Shown: in pieces, positions 10,193 through 22,200 of the stretch | Position numbering within the stretch: the stretch's first letter is position 1 | Layout: each line of letters begins with the position of its first letter | Assembly (NCBI RefSeq): GCF_004011695.2 | Contig: NC_082405.1 | Span: forward strand, 434,001-498,000 | Origin: Ascochyta rabiei | Taxonomy: Eukaryota; Ascomycota; Dothideomycetes; Pleosporales; Didymellaceae | Direction of reading: 5' to 3' | Length of the DNA: 64,000 bases | The notes under the pieces: generated by a model | Seen by the model: the letters and a program-made list of their open reading frames with translations, nothing else | Databases searched by the model: none | Told to the model about the DNA's origin: nothing | Program-made: the position numbers and the translations under genes

Positions 10193-11961
10193 GGCAGGAT
10201 ACCATATGAATCAGGGTAGAATAGAGGATTGTACACGGAAGTAAAAGGCTCCCCAGATTGGAAGATGTCAAGATCTGTTAGCCTCCTGACTTAAAGGCGC
10301 CGTTAGCATGTTACAGGTTTTGGGCAGCAGAACTACTACCTCCGTAACGGAGACTCTTTCATCTTGTGCGCCAAACAATTGCGTTTGGGCGTTATCGGCC
10401 GTCTACGAGCTAGACAGTGCCTTGACCTTGGTTCGCAGCTATGCCGCTACTACTACGGCGAATTCCACGTGGAGCATGAGCCCAACGCCCGGAAAACCAG
10501 TAGTGTATTGCTTTCCCTTGCTGGTGTGACACCTTGACGTATCTTGTAAACCTACGTACTTTAGAAACGAGGTGTTCAGTATAGTTGACTGAGGAACAGG
10601 TTGTAAAGATATACCACGAACCAAGCGAGATTATTGAAGTCGGTAGATGTACGAATACTTGTGTTCTTACAGTGCTACCAGCTGTCGGTATCAGACACCA
10701 CGAGGCGTTGCACATGATACGAACCTGGTCTGCTCTTCGGAGGTAACGATTCTTCTAGCGTTCACTTTATCGCCACAAGCTTATGTTCATTCACTAATGC
10801 GTGATAATTTCGATGCAAATGCTAATCTGGCGAAGGAACTCTTGACCTGTAGTAGGAGCGAAAATCATCAGAGATACAAAGACCCAGTGGGCATCGGTAT
10901 CCGATTGCTGTCATTTAGCGATGGCAGTCTTCTTTGCGGAAAACGTGGGTCTGCCCTGCATATGACATTCAATGTTCGGCTTCGCTAGTAGATCCGTCTT
11001 ATGGTAGCGCAAACTCTACTTCGGATTGGAAATACTAGCGTAGTCGGCCAACCAAGGTCGCCGACACTTTTTGGGTACGGTAGAGCGCCGTTGAGAGAAA
11101 GACAAACCACTTCTCGCGATCGCTCTGTTCTGGAGAGCTTCTGTAGAAATTCTGTATATACTCTCATGATCTGGTACTAGCTGTAGCAATTGACATATTG
11201 TCGATCAGCTATGGCTATCGTATTGAAAATGATCACGTCCAAGCCGCTCGCCTGGGGTGTATTTGGGAGAGAGACGTTGCGACTATATCATTGCTCTCGA
11301 CGAAGTAATTGCTACAGACAAAGAGGTCCATGGCTACCGTGAGCGCTGTGGTAATGGATCCGATGGCTTTTCGAGTCATAAAATCGTACTCAAACGGGTG
11401 TGCGAGGTTTGGCTCGAAGCATTTAGCGCTAGCCAAAACCGCAGCTAGAAGAGAGAACAACAGATGTTCTAAACTTGTACAGTCTACCTGGTACGAAGTA
11501 GAGTTCACGCATGAGAAGATTTGGCTGAGTGACATTGTACCCCGCACTGACTGGAGCTCGGGCCGCACGGCTTGACATCATCGCTGATGTGACCTTTCGG
11601 ACTCGTTCACACCAGCGCGGTATCAACGTCTGTCACAAGCTTCGTATGCTCATCAACTCTCTGAACAGGCACGATACTTTGCAGTTCAGCTTGTGTCATC
11701 GTCTAGAGTACTCCACATCTCGACATATCGTCGTGATATCACGTGAGAACCTTGACGGCGCACACACGTACTAGGCTAGCTGATCAACTATAGCTAAGCT
11801 AGGCAATTCTGTTAGCTATTATTACAAGCTCGTTGGCGATTTGAGCTTGCTGCGGTAATATAAAATTATTTCAAGCACAATATTACACCCATCGCTACGA
11901 GCTGAACATATCGTTCCGAGATACAACCAGGCCTGGTCACCACGTAACCCTTAAAGCTTCC
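10193..11961. other. Anonymous 1.8-kb region between transposon and HET gene
   Basis: Only short overlapping open frames on both strands; none shows a recognised domain, signal peptide or plausible exon chain. The frame at 10308-10529 (+) is Ser/Thr-rich and is open together with another frame in the same place, so I do not call it. Composition is ordinary rather than AT-rich, so this is not obviously RIP-damaged. The last few hundred bases would include the HET gene promoter. Confidence 0.4.
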
Positions 11962-14060
11962 ATGTATCAGCGTCTAAAAAGCCAAGCGACTATGTCTTGT
12001 CATTTCTGCGAAACAATGGGCCCAATGAAGCGACATCATCTTCTACCAGCTTCAGTGCTTCAACCTATCCTGGCTGTAGATCCCACTGCTTTCCCGACTG
12101 GAATGGCGAAGAAAGCGCCTTTTCAACACATCGCCAATGCTGCGAATCTCGGCTGCAGGTTTTGCAGTATAGTGAGAGACGGTATTCTTTCTTTTGCAGA
12201 CGGCGAGGAAGTGGAGACAGTCGCGCTCGCTCAGAATATGGAATCTAGATCTGGAAACGACATGAAAAAGTTGGGTCACCTGTATCCCCTCAGCGTGAAA
12301 TTTCAAACTCTTAACAGAAGCACTGAGCTCATTTTTTACACCAACGATGGTTAGCACGTTTTCGTTTGTTCGATTCTAGAACTGGACGTGATCTAGCTGA
12401 CTCGCGTCTAGGATTCGTCACGAAGCTGATGCCTCATTTCACAACTGCAGCACATGTCTCAGCGGATCCATCCTCACCAGAGTGTTTCCTCAAAGCTCGC
12501 GAGTGGTTGAACTGCTGCTTGCAGAATCATGGCTCTCTTCAATGTCCTTCGGTGGAGAGGGCGACTCTCCCAACGCGGGTCATCTGTGTTGGTGATGAAG
12601 TCAACCAGCCTTATCTCTATGAGTCGAAGCCGGGTGAGGAGGGTGTCTGGGCTGCCCTCAGCTATTGCTGGGGCAAGACAAAGGTTGTGACGACTACAAT
12701 GGCGTCGCTTCCCAGACATAAGTCTGGCATCGTTTTAGAGGATCTCCCCAAAACCTGCAGAGATGCGGTACTGGCCGCACGTGCGCTTTCCATACCCTAT
12801 CTCTGGATAGATGCTCTGTGCATCGTGCAGGACTCGTCAAGCGACTGGCAAAGAGAGGCTGCTCGTATGTGCTACGTATACGAGAACGCCAACGTTACGC
12901 TCGCAGCTCCACAGTCTGCAAGCAGTGAGATCGGGCTGTTTCTCGCGAATCCGAATCGTGGTACGACCAGAGTCAAGATCGATATAGACGGACGAATTGG
13001 TACTGTCTATGTGAGAAAAGATCTTTCTCTTCCCATGTTTCCGATGCACAGACATCGTGGCGATCCTTTCAACACTGTCACAAATAACACGGGGATCCTC
13101 GAAACGCGAGCCTGGACATTGCAGGAGCTTCTTCTGTCTCCACGGACGCTATGGTTCGGCTCAGCCGAGCTCGGTTGGTCGTGTCGCTCGAGCACAGCTT
13201 GTGAGTGCGAACCTGAGCAAACGTCGGAACATATGCAGAACGATGAGGAATTCGGTGCCCACCAGACGCTCAGAGTATCGTCATTGCCTCTACCAAAACA
13301 CGCCAAGGCCATTGATTGGACGAAGACTTGGCACGAGCTGGTGCAAAAGTTCACGATTCGCGACCTCACAGTATCAACAGACCGTTTGCCCGCCATAGCT
13401 GGTCTAGCATGTGCTTTAAAAACCCATATTCAGAGCGAATACCTTGCTGGCTTGTGGAGGTCTGCTCTTGATACCCAGCTTCTGTGGGTTAGCTTGTGGC
13501 TGGCCCTGAACCACTCCAACGGGCCCCCTCCACCCTTTGAGGATGATTATGCGCCTTCCTGGACCTGGACTTCTGTTCCAGGGCAGATTCGCTTCCTGGA
13601 AAGGCTCGGGCATCGTATCTCAACACCAATCTGGCAGATTGCTGATGTCCAATTTCGTCGTCTCGATGACAATGAATTTGGACGGGGCAAAGGCTCCATC
13701 GCAATAGAGAGCTATCTGCTCAAGTTGCATTGGGACAACGACCAGCTAGTGTGGGCCTCGCTACCGGACGGAGATGGGTGCGTTGAAGAATCCACGTTCG
13801 CCGGCAAAGACGATGTTTTGTGGGACCCAAGATCACAAACACAGAATCGGAGCGATTTAATGCATGAGCCCCTATGGTTCCTTCCCGGACACCTCTCCAG
13901 GAATCAGAAGCAATGCCACGGTCTTGTTCTTGAAGGTCCCTCCGATCAGAGCGCGTTCGTACGGCTGGGCTATGCAGAGGCCAAGTTCGATTCTTCAGGT
14001 GCACGTTGTTGGGATGTCTGGAAACGAAGGTCCACATGGAAAGCTGTGGAACTGATGTGA
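11962..14060 (+). CDS. HET-domain (heterokaryon incompatibility) protein
   Basis: Two exons, 11962-12349 and 12397-14060, giving 683 residues; a second in-frame ATG at 11992 could be the true start. The 47-bp intron (donor 12350) is needed to restore frame; a second in-phase acceptor 15 bp downstream is possible. The N-terminus has the Cys-rich lead-in common in this family (CHFCETM, GCRFCSIV). The HET domain follows at about 210-370: AALSYCWG, a LPKTCRDAV segment, YLWIDALCIVQD and later ETRAWTLQE. HET proteins trigger cell death when unlike hyphae fuse, or act in related non-self responses. There is no visible C-terminal WD, ankyrin or NACHT module. Position in a transposon-rich island is typical of these fast-evolving genes. 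The target allele or partner cannot be told from sequence. Confidence 0.92.
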
Positions 14061-14167
14061 TTGGACATTACAGTGGCTACGAATGAAACAAACGCAAGAG
14101 ACACGTTTTTGCCCTCTTGCGAACAAGGATAAATTCAACGAACGGCAAGGCACCGCGGGGGAAGCAT

Positions 14168-14429
14168 AGCTGCTGCACAGTTTTACGTACTGGTCTTTAG
14201 CAGATGGTAGGCCGTGGAAGAGTCCCGGCGACGATCCGGTTTGGGGTTTCTGGAGTGTAAGAACGGGGATGAAGATTGCGGATTGCTTTGCGCGGCTTGG
14301 AGACGGCTATGTGTGGGATGTGGAGAAGCACTTTACAGCGAGGTATCATGTGTCGCCGGCTATTCTGGAGCGAGATGACACGCGAGGTACTGTTATTGTG
14401 AGGCAGGATCGTAGTCGAGAGAACGCGTG
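14168..14429 (+). pseudogene. Coding-like remnant of unknown protein
   Basis: After an in-frame TAG (about 14167-14169) a frame runs to TGA at 14427-14429 and reads like a real, unrepetitive protein C-terminus (segments SLADGRPWKSPGDDPVWGFW, MKIADCFARLGDGYVWDVEK, ARYHVSPAILERDD). Upstream of the stop the same frame continues a little (DKFNERQGTAGEA). It has no start codon of its own, no obvious splice link to the HET gene, and I do not recognise the family. Alternatives: last exon of an unrecognised gene, or a shadow frame. It lies between the HET gene and the 3' end of the dehydrogenase. Confidence 0.35.
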
Positions 14430-14527
14430 AGGTGTTAGAAAAGTTGAAGGGGATGTTTATTCTGAAGATGGTTGAGATGAGCAGAGAAGATCTGTATGTA
14501 CAGCACAACACAAATCTCACGTGTCCA

Positions 14528-15669
14528 TCATTCCCCTTCCACGAGCACCGTGCTATCCTCGACCTTTTTCTCCCCCACCTCCTCCTTCTCACTAGGCTGC
14601 ACCACCTGCCGCCCCTTCCAGCCTCTCATCATATTATCCATCTTCTTGCGCGCGCCATACTGCGCCCAAAGCGGGAAGCTCCTCAGCTTGGGGGCAATCG
14701 CCCAACTCAACTCCGGCAGCACCATGTGCTTGCTCCTGCCGCCCAGCACGGCTTTGACAATCTCCTCGGCCACGGTCTCGGGGAACAGCGCCTTTGAATT
14801 AAAGCCCTCGAAGAGCTTGGTGCGCGTGTAGCCCGGGCACATCAGCACGGTGCGCACGCGGGGGGCTTTGTAGTGCGTGACTAGCTCCGCGGCGAGGCCC
14901 TCGTGGAAAGCTATGGCTGCGCTCTTGGAGGCGGCGTAGTCGACCATAGAGGGCGCAGTCACGTACCCGGCGAGCGAGGCGACGGTGACGACCATACCGT
15001 GGTTGTTTGCGACCATGTGCGGCAGGAACTGCTGGGTGAGGTAGTAGTGGGCGAAGGTGTTTACTTTGAAGGTAAGGCTGAGGTCCTTTTCGGTCGTGTC
15101 GAGGATGGTCTTGCCGCGGGCGACGCCGGCGTTGTTGATCAGGATGGTCGGGTTGCCGAGGGTGCTGCGGATGGACGAGGCAGCGGAGCCGATGGAGGAG
15201 GGGGAGGTCAGGTCACACTGGAAGAAGCGGACAGAGGGCGGTGCTGGGGAACGGCGTTAGTAGAGGTTTGCATGCAGAGGGGAAGAAATTCACCCTCGTA
15301 TGTCGGCTCCTGGACATCCAGCACGGCGACCTTGATGCCCTTCTCGGCCAGCAGATGCACGACAATCTTGCCAATGCCGTCACTTCCTCCTGTCACAACG
15401 ACGACCTCTTGGCTCCAGACATAGGTGTCGTTTGACCAATTGTTCGTAACGGCGTTGTCGAGCCACCGGCTGAGCCTGTCCAGCAGCCCGAGGGCAACCA
15501 GCGTCTTCAGGTGCTTCCACGCCGTCGCATGGCCGGCAACCACGCGACCTCCATCGAACGTGTACTTGCCCGCAAGGAAGAGCGGCAGCGTGATCAACGG
15601 ATTGAAAGCCGTGAGTTGGAGAAGACGCGTCAGGGTGTCGCCAGTGACGCCTGGACAGGAATCAGCCAT
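14528..15669 (-). CDS. Short-chain dehydrogenase/reductase (SDR)
   Basis: Two exons, 15669-15294 and 15243-14528, 363 residues; the 50-bp intron has a CTAAC branch site. Classical SDR signatures appear in order: the NAD(P) motif VTGGSDGIG at about 95-102, CDLTS, INNAG at about 160, and the active-site YAASK at about 228, followed by CPGYTRTKLF. The ~85-residue extension before the Rossmann fold has a hydrophobic stretch (FNPLITLPLFLAG), and the overall form resembles the retinol-dehydrogenase-10 / dhs-like branch, which suggests a membrane- or lipid-droplet-associated enzyme acting on a lipophilic alcohol or ketone (inference). The C-terminal tail is charged. The substrate cannot be named. 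The gene is convergent with the HET gene and lies just downstream of the leashin 3' end on the same strand. Confidence 0.88.
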
Positions 15670-16290
15670 ACATCTACCGAATCGCGTCGCGTGCACATGG
15701 CATACCTTCACGCGCAAGACTCCATTCGCTCCGGATGGGCATGATGGCGGTCTGCTGTTGTCGCAGAGATGGTGTTGGGTAGACTGCAGCGCACGCAGCA
15801 CGACAAGGAAAGACTCATATGGCGCGCACGCCCCCTTTAACAGATTCCACGGCTTATCGCCTGGAGGATCGCAAAGGCACAGGCGCGCTGCTGTGTTCCC
15901 GTTGTTCCAAGCGGGGTCACGGGTCTGGGGTAGCCGTGCCGAAGCCGAGGGCCGCTGTCGTCGAATCGGGAAACATGTGCGATCGCCGGCCGTGCTTTCA
16001 TGTGCTGTGCACGGCTTGACCTCTTGGCCAGCATGGAGCGGAAAGGTGTTGTCAAGTATGCAGTTTGCGTTGGTATCGTGCTTAAATGTACAATCGCTTT
16101 GTATACATGCAGAGAAAGAGACAGAGAAACGGAGAGAGCAAGAGAAAGAGAAAGAAAAAGAGAAAAACAAAAAGAAACATAGGAAAATATAGGTATCCAA
16201 TCCAATCCAAGCACAACGCCAAACCCAGGTCATGATGCTGTCGTACCCAAACTCCAGATCGAGCCGGTACTCAAAGCAAGCCAACTCCGC
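15670..16290. other. Intergenic region, dehydrogenase promoter and leashin 3' flank
   Basis: Contains a purine-rich GA/A tract (about 16108-16185, repeated gagaaagaga-type units). Long open frames cross it on both strands (for example 15208-16284 on the minus strand), but they continue the compositional bias of the tract and have no domain; I treat them as chance. It would contain the dehydrogenase promoter. Confidence 0.5.
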
Positions 16291-19200
16291 TCAAATCATA
16301 TTGCTATCGTCCAAATCCATAACAGAACTCTCCGGCGCCAAGCTTACCGCGCTGCGCCCCTTCGAGCTGGCTCGAGAGTGCATGCTCATCGCTCCGCTCA
16401 TCACCCTCACCACCTTCTTCTTGTTCGGCTTCGCAATCAGCACCTGTGCAGGACAGACCACAATCTCGTCTTCGCCCTCGCCAAAGTCGTCGCCCTTCTT
16501 GACAACGAGCGGGAAGAGCACGACCTTGACTATCGCACCGCGTGCCTCGAGTTCATCGTTGGACGTCGTCTCTCCTGACCGCTCGTTCATGAGCGATGCG
16601 TTGAAGGTAACCTTGGCCACCAGGTCGCCATGGATGTCGTACTCGGGTTGCAGTGGCGGAAGCATGATGTATTCCGCGCGCTGGGTGCGCATCTCGATCG
16701 AAAGCTCTACCGCTAGGCGCATCACATTTCGCAACGATGCTTGGATCTGCTGTTGCAGATGCGATGGCGGTGACAGCAGAGTGGAAAGTGTGCTGTAGAT
16801 CTCGTGCACAACGGCTTCGGTGTCTTGGGCGCGCTGTTGCATGAAAGGCTCTCGCTTGGACAGCAGCGTGAGCGTGATTGCTCGCCATTGCGCTACGGCG
16901 CGTGGTGGGCCTGGAGCTGTTAGATCATGCAAATACTCAGACTTCATGCCAATGCACTCACCGACTTCCGACAAAGTCTTCTCTAGCGACTTGAGCTTCT
17001 GTCGCTGATCTCTGTCCATGCCAAACAGGTAGCGTGTGAAGACGTACTCCCAGATCATCGACATGACGATCGACATGAACACGTCTCTCCGCTTTACCCG
17101 GTCTGCGAGAAGCGAGTCAACGTCTGAGCCATCGAGGATGGCATTGTCCAAGCGCTTATCCATCTTCTCGCGCGTCGCGGCATCCAGTCTCGTATCAGCC
17201 TGGATGTCGGAGGAGAGACGGCAAGCGCGAGTGTCCGAGAACTTGGAGAATCGCAACACCCACTGCTGCACGTGTTGACAGAGTTGTTGGCATGCGCTGT
17301 CGAAATAGTCCTCATCGCGGATAGTAAGAAAGCTCTCACTGGGTTTCTTCGAAGCTAAAATCTGCTTTTGCAGGCCCTTGATCTGTTCTCTTGCGCTTGA
17401 CAGCTCCGTTTCCAGGCGGTGGATCTCTGCATTGCGGTCGTCGAGCGCAGCACCGATTTCCTCACGAAGCGCATCTTCCATTCCTCTCGTCATTCGATCA
17501 TGCTGTGATCGCAAGCCCTCCAGTTCCCTTTGGGATGTCTGCCATTGCTGGTGGACTAACTGACCTTCGGACTGAAGCTGAGCATAGCGCTCGTTAGCAT
17601 CGTTGGTGAGGTTGCGGTTCGCCTCTGTCAGCGTGTTGTTGAGTTCCGTCAGCCTCGCAATCTCTTCTCGCAGTCGTTGCAGTGTGTCTTTGAGTTGCGC
17701 AATGTCAATGTCTCGTTGGTGAATCTGACGATCACGTGCTTCGACTGCTTCGGCAACCAGCTGCTCATCGATTTGGCGCTGATGTTGTTGGGCCTGGAAT
17801 ACTTCTTCAGCTCGCAACCTTTCAACCTCGAGCAATTTATTGTGCTCTGCAAGCTGATCGAGCTGAGTCTGTAAATCCATTATCTGCATGCTTTGGCGTT
17901 TGCGCAGACTGGGTGCTCGCGTCGGTGACATCGGCGATCTTGGCGCCTCACCCATAGCCTCCTGAATATCGTTAGCATCCGTTGCGACATTGACAGGTAA
18001 ACGAATTCTACTTACAAATGTTTCGGCCATGCTGGCTCGACGTCCTTTGCCTTCACCCCTCAACTTCGATGCGGCTGCGACGGCTGCGGTCGCTCCAGCC
18101 GCAAGTGCGATGCCCGAGAGGTTGGGTTGTTCTACGCTGCTAGCGTCTAGCGCACTGGCCTCGCCAAGCCTCGATGCGGCTCTCAGATCTCCTGATTGGG
18201 CCTTTTCCACTCGTCGTAGAGAGTGAGTGGAAGCATTGCTGTTCATACTCATGGAACTCATCGGTCGTTCGGTCTCGGGTGATCTGAGCTTCCCAATGTT
18301 ACTGAAGGATTGTTGGCTTCGGACACCTGGTGCATCTCGTATCTCAGCTAATTGCTGCTTGATCGGATCAGGAGTTGTGTGAGGCAGTCGACGTGCAGGA
18401 CTGAGAGCTACACTGCGATCGATTGGATCGTTGGCTTGATGCCACGGGGTCTCCCGTGAAGGCGTCTCGCGACCAGAGACCTCTTGTGCTAGAGGCGTGC
18501 TCCTACGATTCGCAGGCGTTGGCGTAATTGGCGGTGGCGACATCACACGGTCAGAGAACGATCTATTGCGTTCAGTTCGGCGCAACGACTTGACCCCTCG
18601 TTCTGCAGACCCGACATCAGTGATGGACCTGCCCTTCTTGAGCAGCGAGGAGTCGTCTGGACTATTCTCCGTGATTGTGCCAAGTGACTGTGTTCCAGGA
18701 GTACGTGCACGCTTCGGTGCAGGTGTTGTCGCATCTTCCTTCTCGGTTGGGTCCCCAAACACGGACTGGTAAGACTCTGACTGCTTCGAAGCTCTGATGG
18801 GCGATACTTGCTCTTGACGAGGGCGGTCGACAGGAGTCTTCCCATGAGACTCATTTGTTTGTGGGCTGTCGAAGTTTGGTGTTTTAGGTGCGACTGTAGG
18901 CGAGGTGCCATATGCGCGTGTTGAGGGCGAAGAATCGAACAGATATGACGTTCGCTCCTTGGTAACAAAGTCAGACGTAGGTGGTGATTCGAATCTCCTG
19001 GGGGTTGAGTACTCCGGAAGCGCTGGGCTAGCCTCTGCCTGCTGTCGATCGATAGCGTCACGCTCAGACTTCTTTCGGGGCGTCCTAGGTCCTTGTGGAT
19101 GTTGTCGCTCTTCGTGCACTGTCTCCTTGACTTGCGGTGTTGGTGCCTTCATCGCAGAGTCTGTGGCATGAATGGCACCGTCGTTGAGTTCGTTGAACGA

Positions 19201-22200
19201 CCATAATGGTTCGACATTGGCTGCAGTGGCTCGGTTGCTTGATGGCGCTTCGATCTTGTGCAAACGCTTCTCTTCAGGTTGCTCTTCATGAAAGGAAACC
19301 GGGTGCGCGCGGCGCTTATGATGCTCCTGTAGACTTGTCTCGGTGACAGCCTCCACTCGCTCTTTGCCCTTCCGGCTCTTTTTATCCTTCTTCTCTTCTT
19401 CCAGAACGCGGACGGTTGACTCCCTTACCTCGGGTGTCAAGACTCGAGGGAAGGGATATTCGCCGACTTCGATGCCGGCAGCCGGTTTGGATTCTTGTTT
19501 CGGCGTTGGTGGTAACCCTGAGGGCTCGTTTCGCACCATAGTCCTTCCTCGCTGTTCACCATCTTGGCTTGTTTTGCCGATTGTGATCTTATCAACGCTC
19601 TTATCCTTCTTCGGTGACTGCTCAAGGGTATTCAGAACTCGCACAGGCTCGTTGACAGGCGCACCAAAGCCGAGTTCGCAGGTAGTGGAGTCAGCTCGAG
19701 CCTCTACAGCAGGAGGCCTAATATATGAGGCTTCGACCACCGGAGTCTCAGCAGCTGTCTGCTCAACACTGTCCTGCATACTCAAGGCTGTTTTTGCTGT
19801 GTCAGTGATACGCTTCTTTCTCCCCTTAAGTGTTTTGTTTTTTGACGATGCGTAGAGTTCCTCTGGGTCAGCCTCTTCGAGTACACCAGGAGGGGACTTT
19901 CGCCTTCCGAATGCCGGGTCGTTGAGCACATCCATTGGATCGAACGATGGCACATCAGTCGCCGCTAGTGGTACCTCGATTCCTTTAGGGATCGCGCGGT
20001 CGATAGGTTCCACGGTTTCTTTTGTAGGCGAAGTGGAAGCGGAAGCTCGACCCATCGAGCCGAATTTGGAAACACTGGCTCTTCTCCTGGCTGTTGCAAC
20101 CTCATCGTCAGGTGCAACTTCGTATTCCTCTTGTCGAGAGGTGGAGCGAGAGCGATAGAAGGAAGGGTTGTTGATCACGTAACTTGGATCAAACCCGGAC
20201 TCGTTTAGACCTGCAGCAACGGTCGCTGCAAAGTCCACGTCGTGTCGTGGAGATGCTGACCGCAATCGGTCGTCTGATGCTGCTCGCGAGATCGACTTCG
20301 ATGTTACAATCTGAAGTGGGGTCACGGATCTTGACTGGCTCTCATACTGCTCTGCGAGGTTCTTGACACTGCCGCTGCCTCCGCGGCGGAGGTTGCGCTC
20401 AGCTTCTCGCAGTTGCTCCGGTGATTGTTTCTCGAACAGCGCAGCAAGCCTGTGCTTCTTAGAGCCCTTCTTGTTCAAAGTAGGCAGAACGTCCTCTGAG
20501 ATTGTGTCGAAAGTCTTTGCAGGAGTGGATGGCTGTGTGGTGCCGACGTTCGTGTTCTCGACTGTTGTACTTGTCTTCTCAAGAGTCTGTTCAGTTTTTG
20601 CTGAAGTGGAAAGTTTCTCCTTCGAATCTTGGTCTTTATCCTTGAGAAGCTGAGAAGGTAACACAACATCGAGCTTGACGTTACGACGTGTTTGTGCATT
20701 GCCTTGGTTTGTTTGATCAAGCTCAAGTTCCCGAATCGCACGCTCAGCTTGCCGGAGCTCTTGGACTTCGCTCATGGAGGGAGTGTTGTCAATAGGCTCG
20801 ATTCGTTGGTCCAATCCAGTCGATGGCACCTCGAAAACAGGCTCTGATGGCGCAATTGCCTGCTCATTTGACACAGTTGTATCCAAAGATGATATCGATT
20901 TCTTGCTCTTCTTCTTGTCTTTCTTGCTCTCTTTGCGTGTCAGAGCTACTGTAGCATCAATTTCCTCTGCTGCGGGAGCAGGGACAAGGGTGTCTTCGAG
21001 ACTGAGCTCGCGGCTGTTGTCAGAGAACACGGGACCAGATTCAACGTTCACCGGTCCAGGGAGTGCTACCTCGAGGGGTGCAGTAGCGATGTCTGGGTCA
21101 ACCACCTGAGTGCGCTCTTGCTCTTCAATCGTCGCAGGCCTGTTGTTCTGTGCAGGCGAGGTGTAAGGTGCCACATACACATCTTCATGAGTTTCTGGTA
21201 CTGACTCCTCCTGAGCGGCTGCAGCAAGCCTAGCCTGCTTCTTTTTATCCTTCTTGCTGAGCTTCCTTGACGGCAGAGGCAATTCTTCGGTGACTATCTC
21301 CCGAGACGGTGAGGCAACATCAACTGCAATGCTGTCCGCTCCCAAGATTGGCTCCGCCAGATTGGTAGGCTCAGAGTCTTGCATCCTGGGTTCTTTCGTC
21401 TCGACTACCTTAGTAGGCTCATCCGTACCTAACACATCAGCCATCGCAACATCCTTAGTTGCGAGCTGTTGGGCCTTCCTCTTTTCGTCCTTACTTCGCT
21501 GGCGAGATAGAACTGTGGTGAGTTCATCAGTCTTCACAGCAACATCTTCAACCCGAGCCGTTGTCTCAACCGCAGCCTCAGGTTCGGCTGCAGGAGTCAT
21601 AGGCTCGGGGAGATCGCTATTTCTGGACTTTCTCGCCTTCTTCTTGTCTTTCTCGCTGAGACTGTTGACGATGTCGAACATGGACGTTGATTGGGAAGTG
21701 GAAGGCTCATCGAGCCGGTCGTTGGATGCCAGTGCGAGCTCAAGGGCTTCAGAACGTTGCCTCAGGTCTACGGCCTCATCTCGAACGGCTTGCAATGATG
21801 AGAAGCTTTCTTTTGTCTCGGCATCTGCCTGGATATCGCTCGGAATAGGAGATGCAGATTTCTGAGCCTCGCTTTCGTCTACGATAGTGTTCGGTGGCAC
21901 CTCGGGTTGCATAGTCGGTTGCTCTGGCAGTACCGTACGTGATACCTCCTCAACGCTAGTCGAAGCCACGGTGGACTTATCTTCAGTCTCATTCATACGA
22001 TCTGACTCCTTCTTGCCCTTATTCTTCTTTTTCTTGTCTTTCTTAGAGGTTGATCGAGCTAGCGTGCCTTCCAAGTCTTCAGCGGGAACGGGCATTCCTT
22101 CAGTCTCGGCGACCTCTGGCTGGATGGCAATTCCACGTCTTGACGATATTGTAACAGGCTCAGTTATCTCAGCCTTCGGCTGCTCTGTTGGCGTGAAAGG

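Noticed and set aside
10193..11774. Several 60-110 codon frames between transposon and HET gene
   Set aside because: They overlap on both strands, with none showing a family signature or coherent exon chain.
15208..16284. 358-codon minus-strand frame overlapping the dehydrogenase 5' part
   Set aside because: It includes the dehydrogenase's first exon only by continuing through intergenic purine-rich sequence; the upstream residues are Phe/Ser low complexity and not part of the family.
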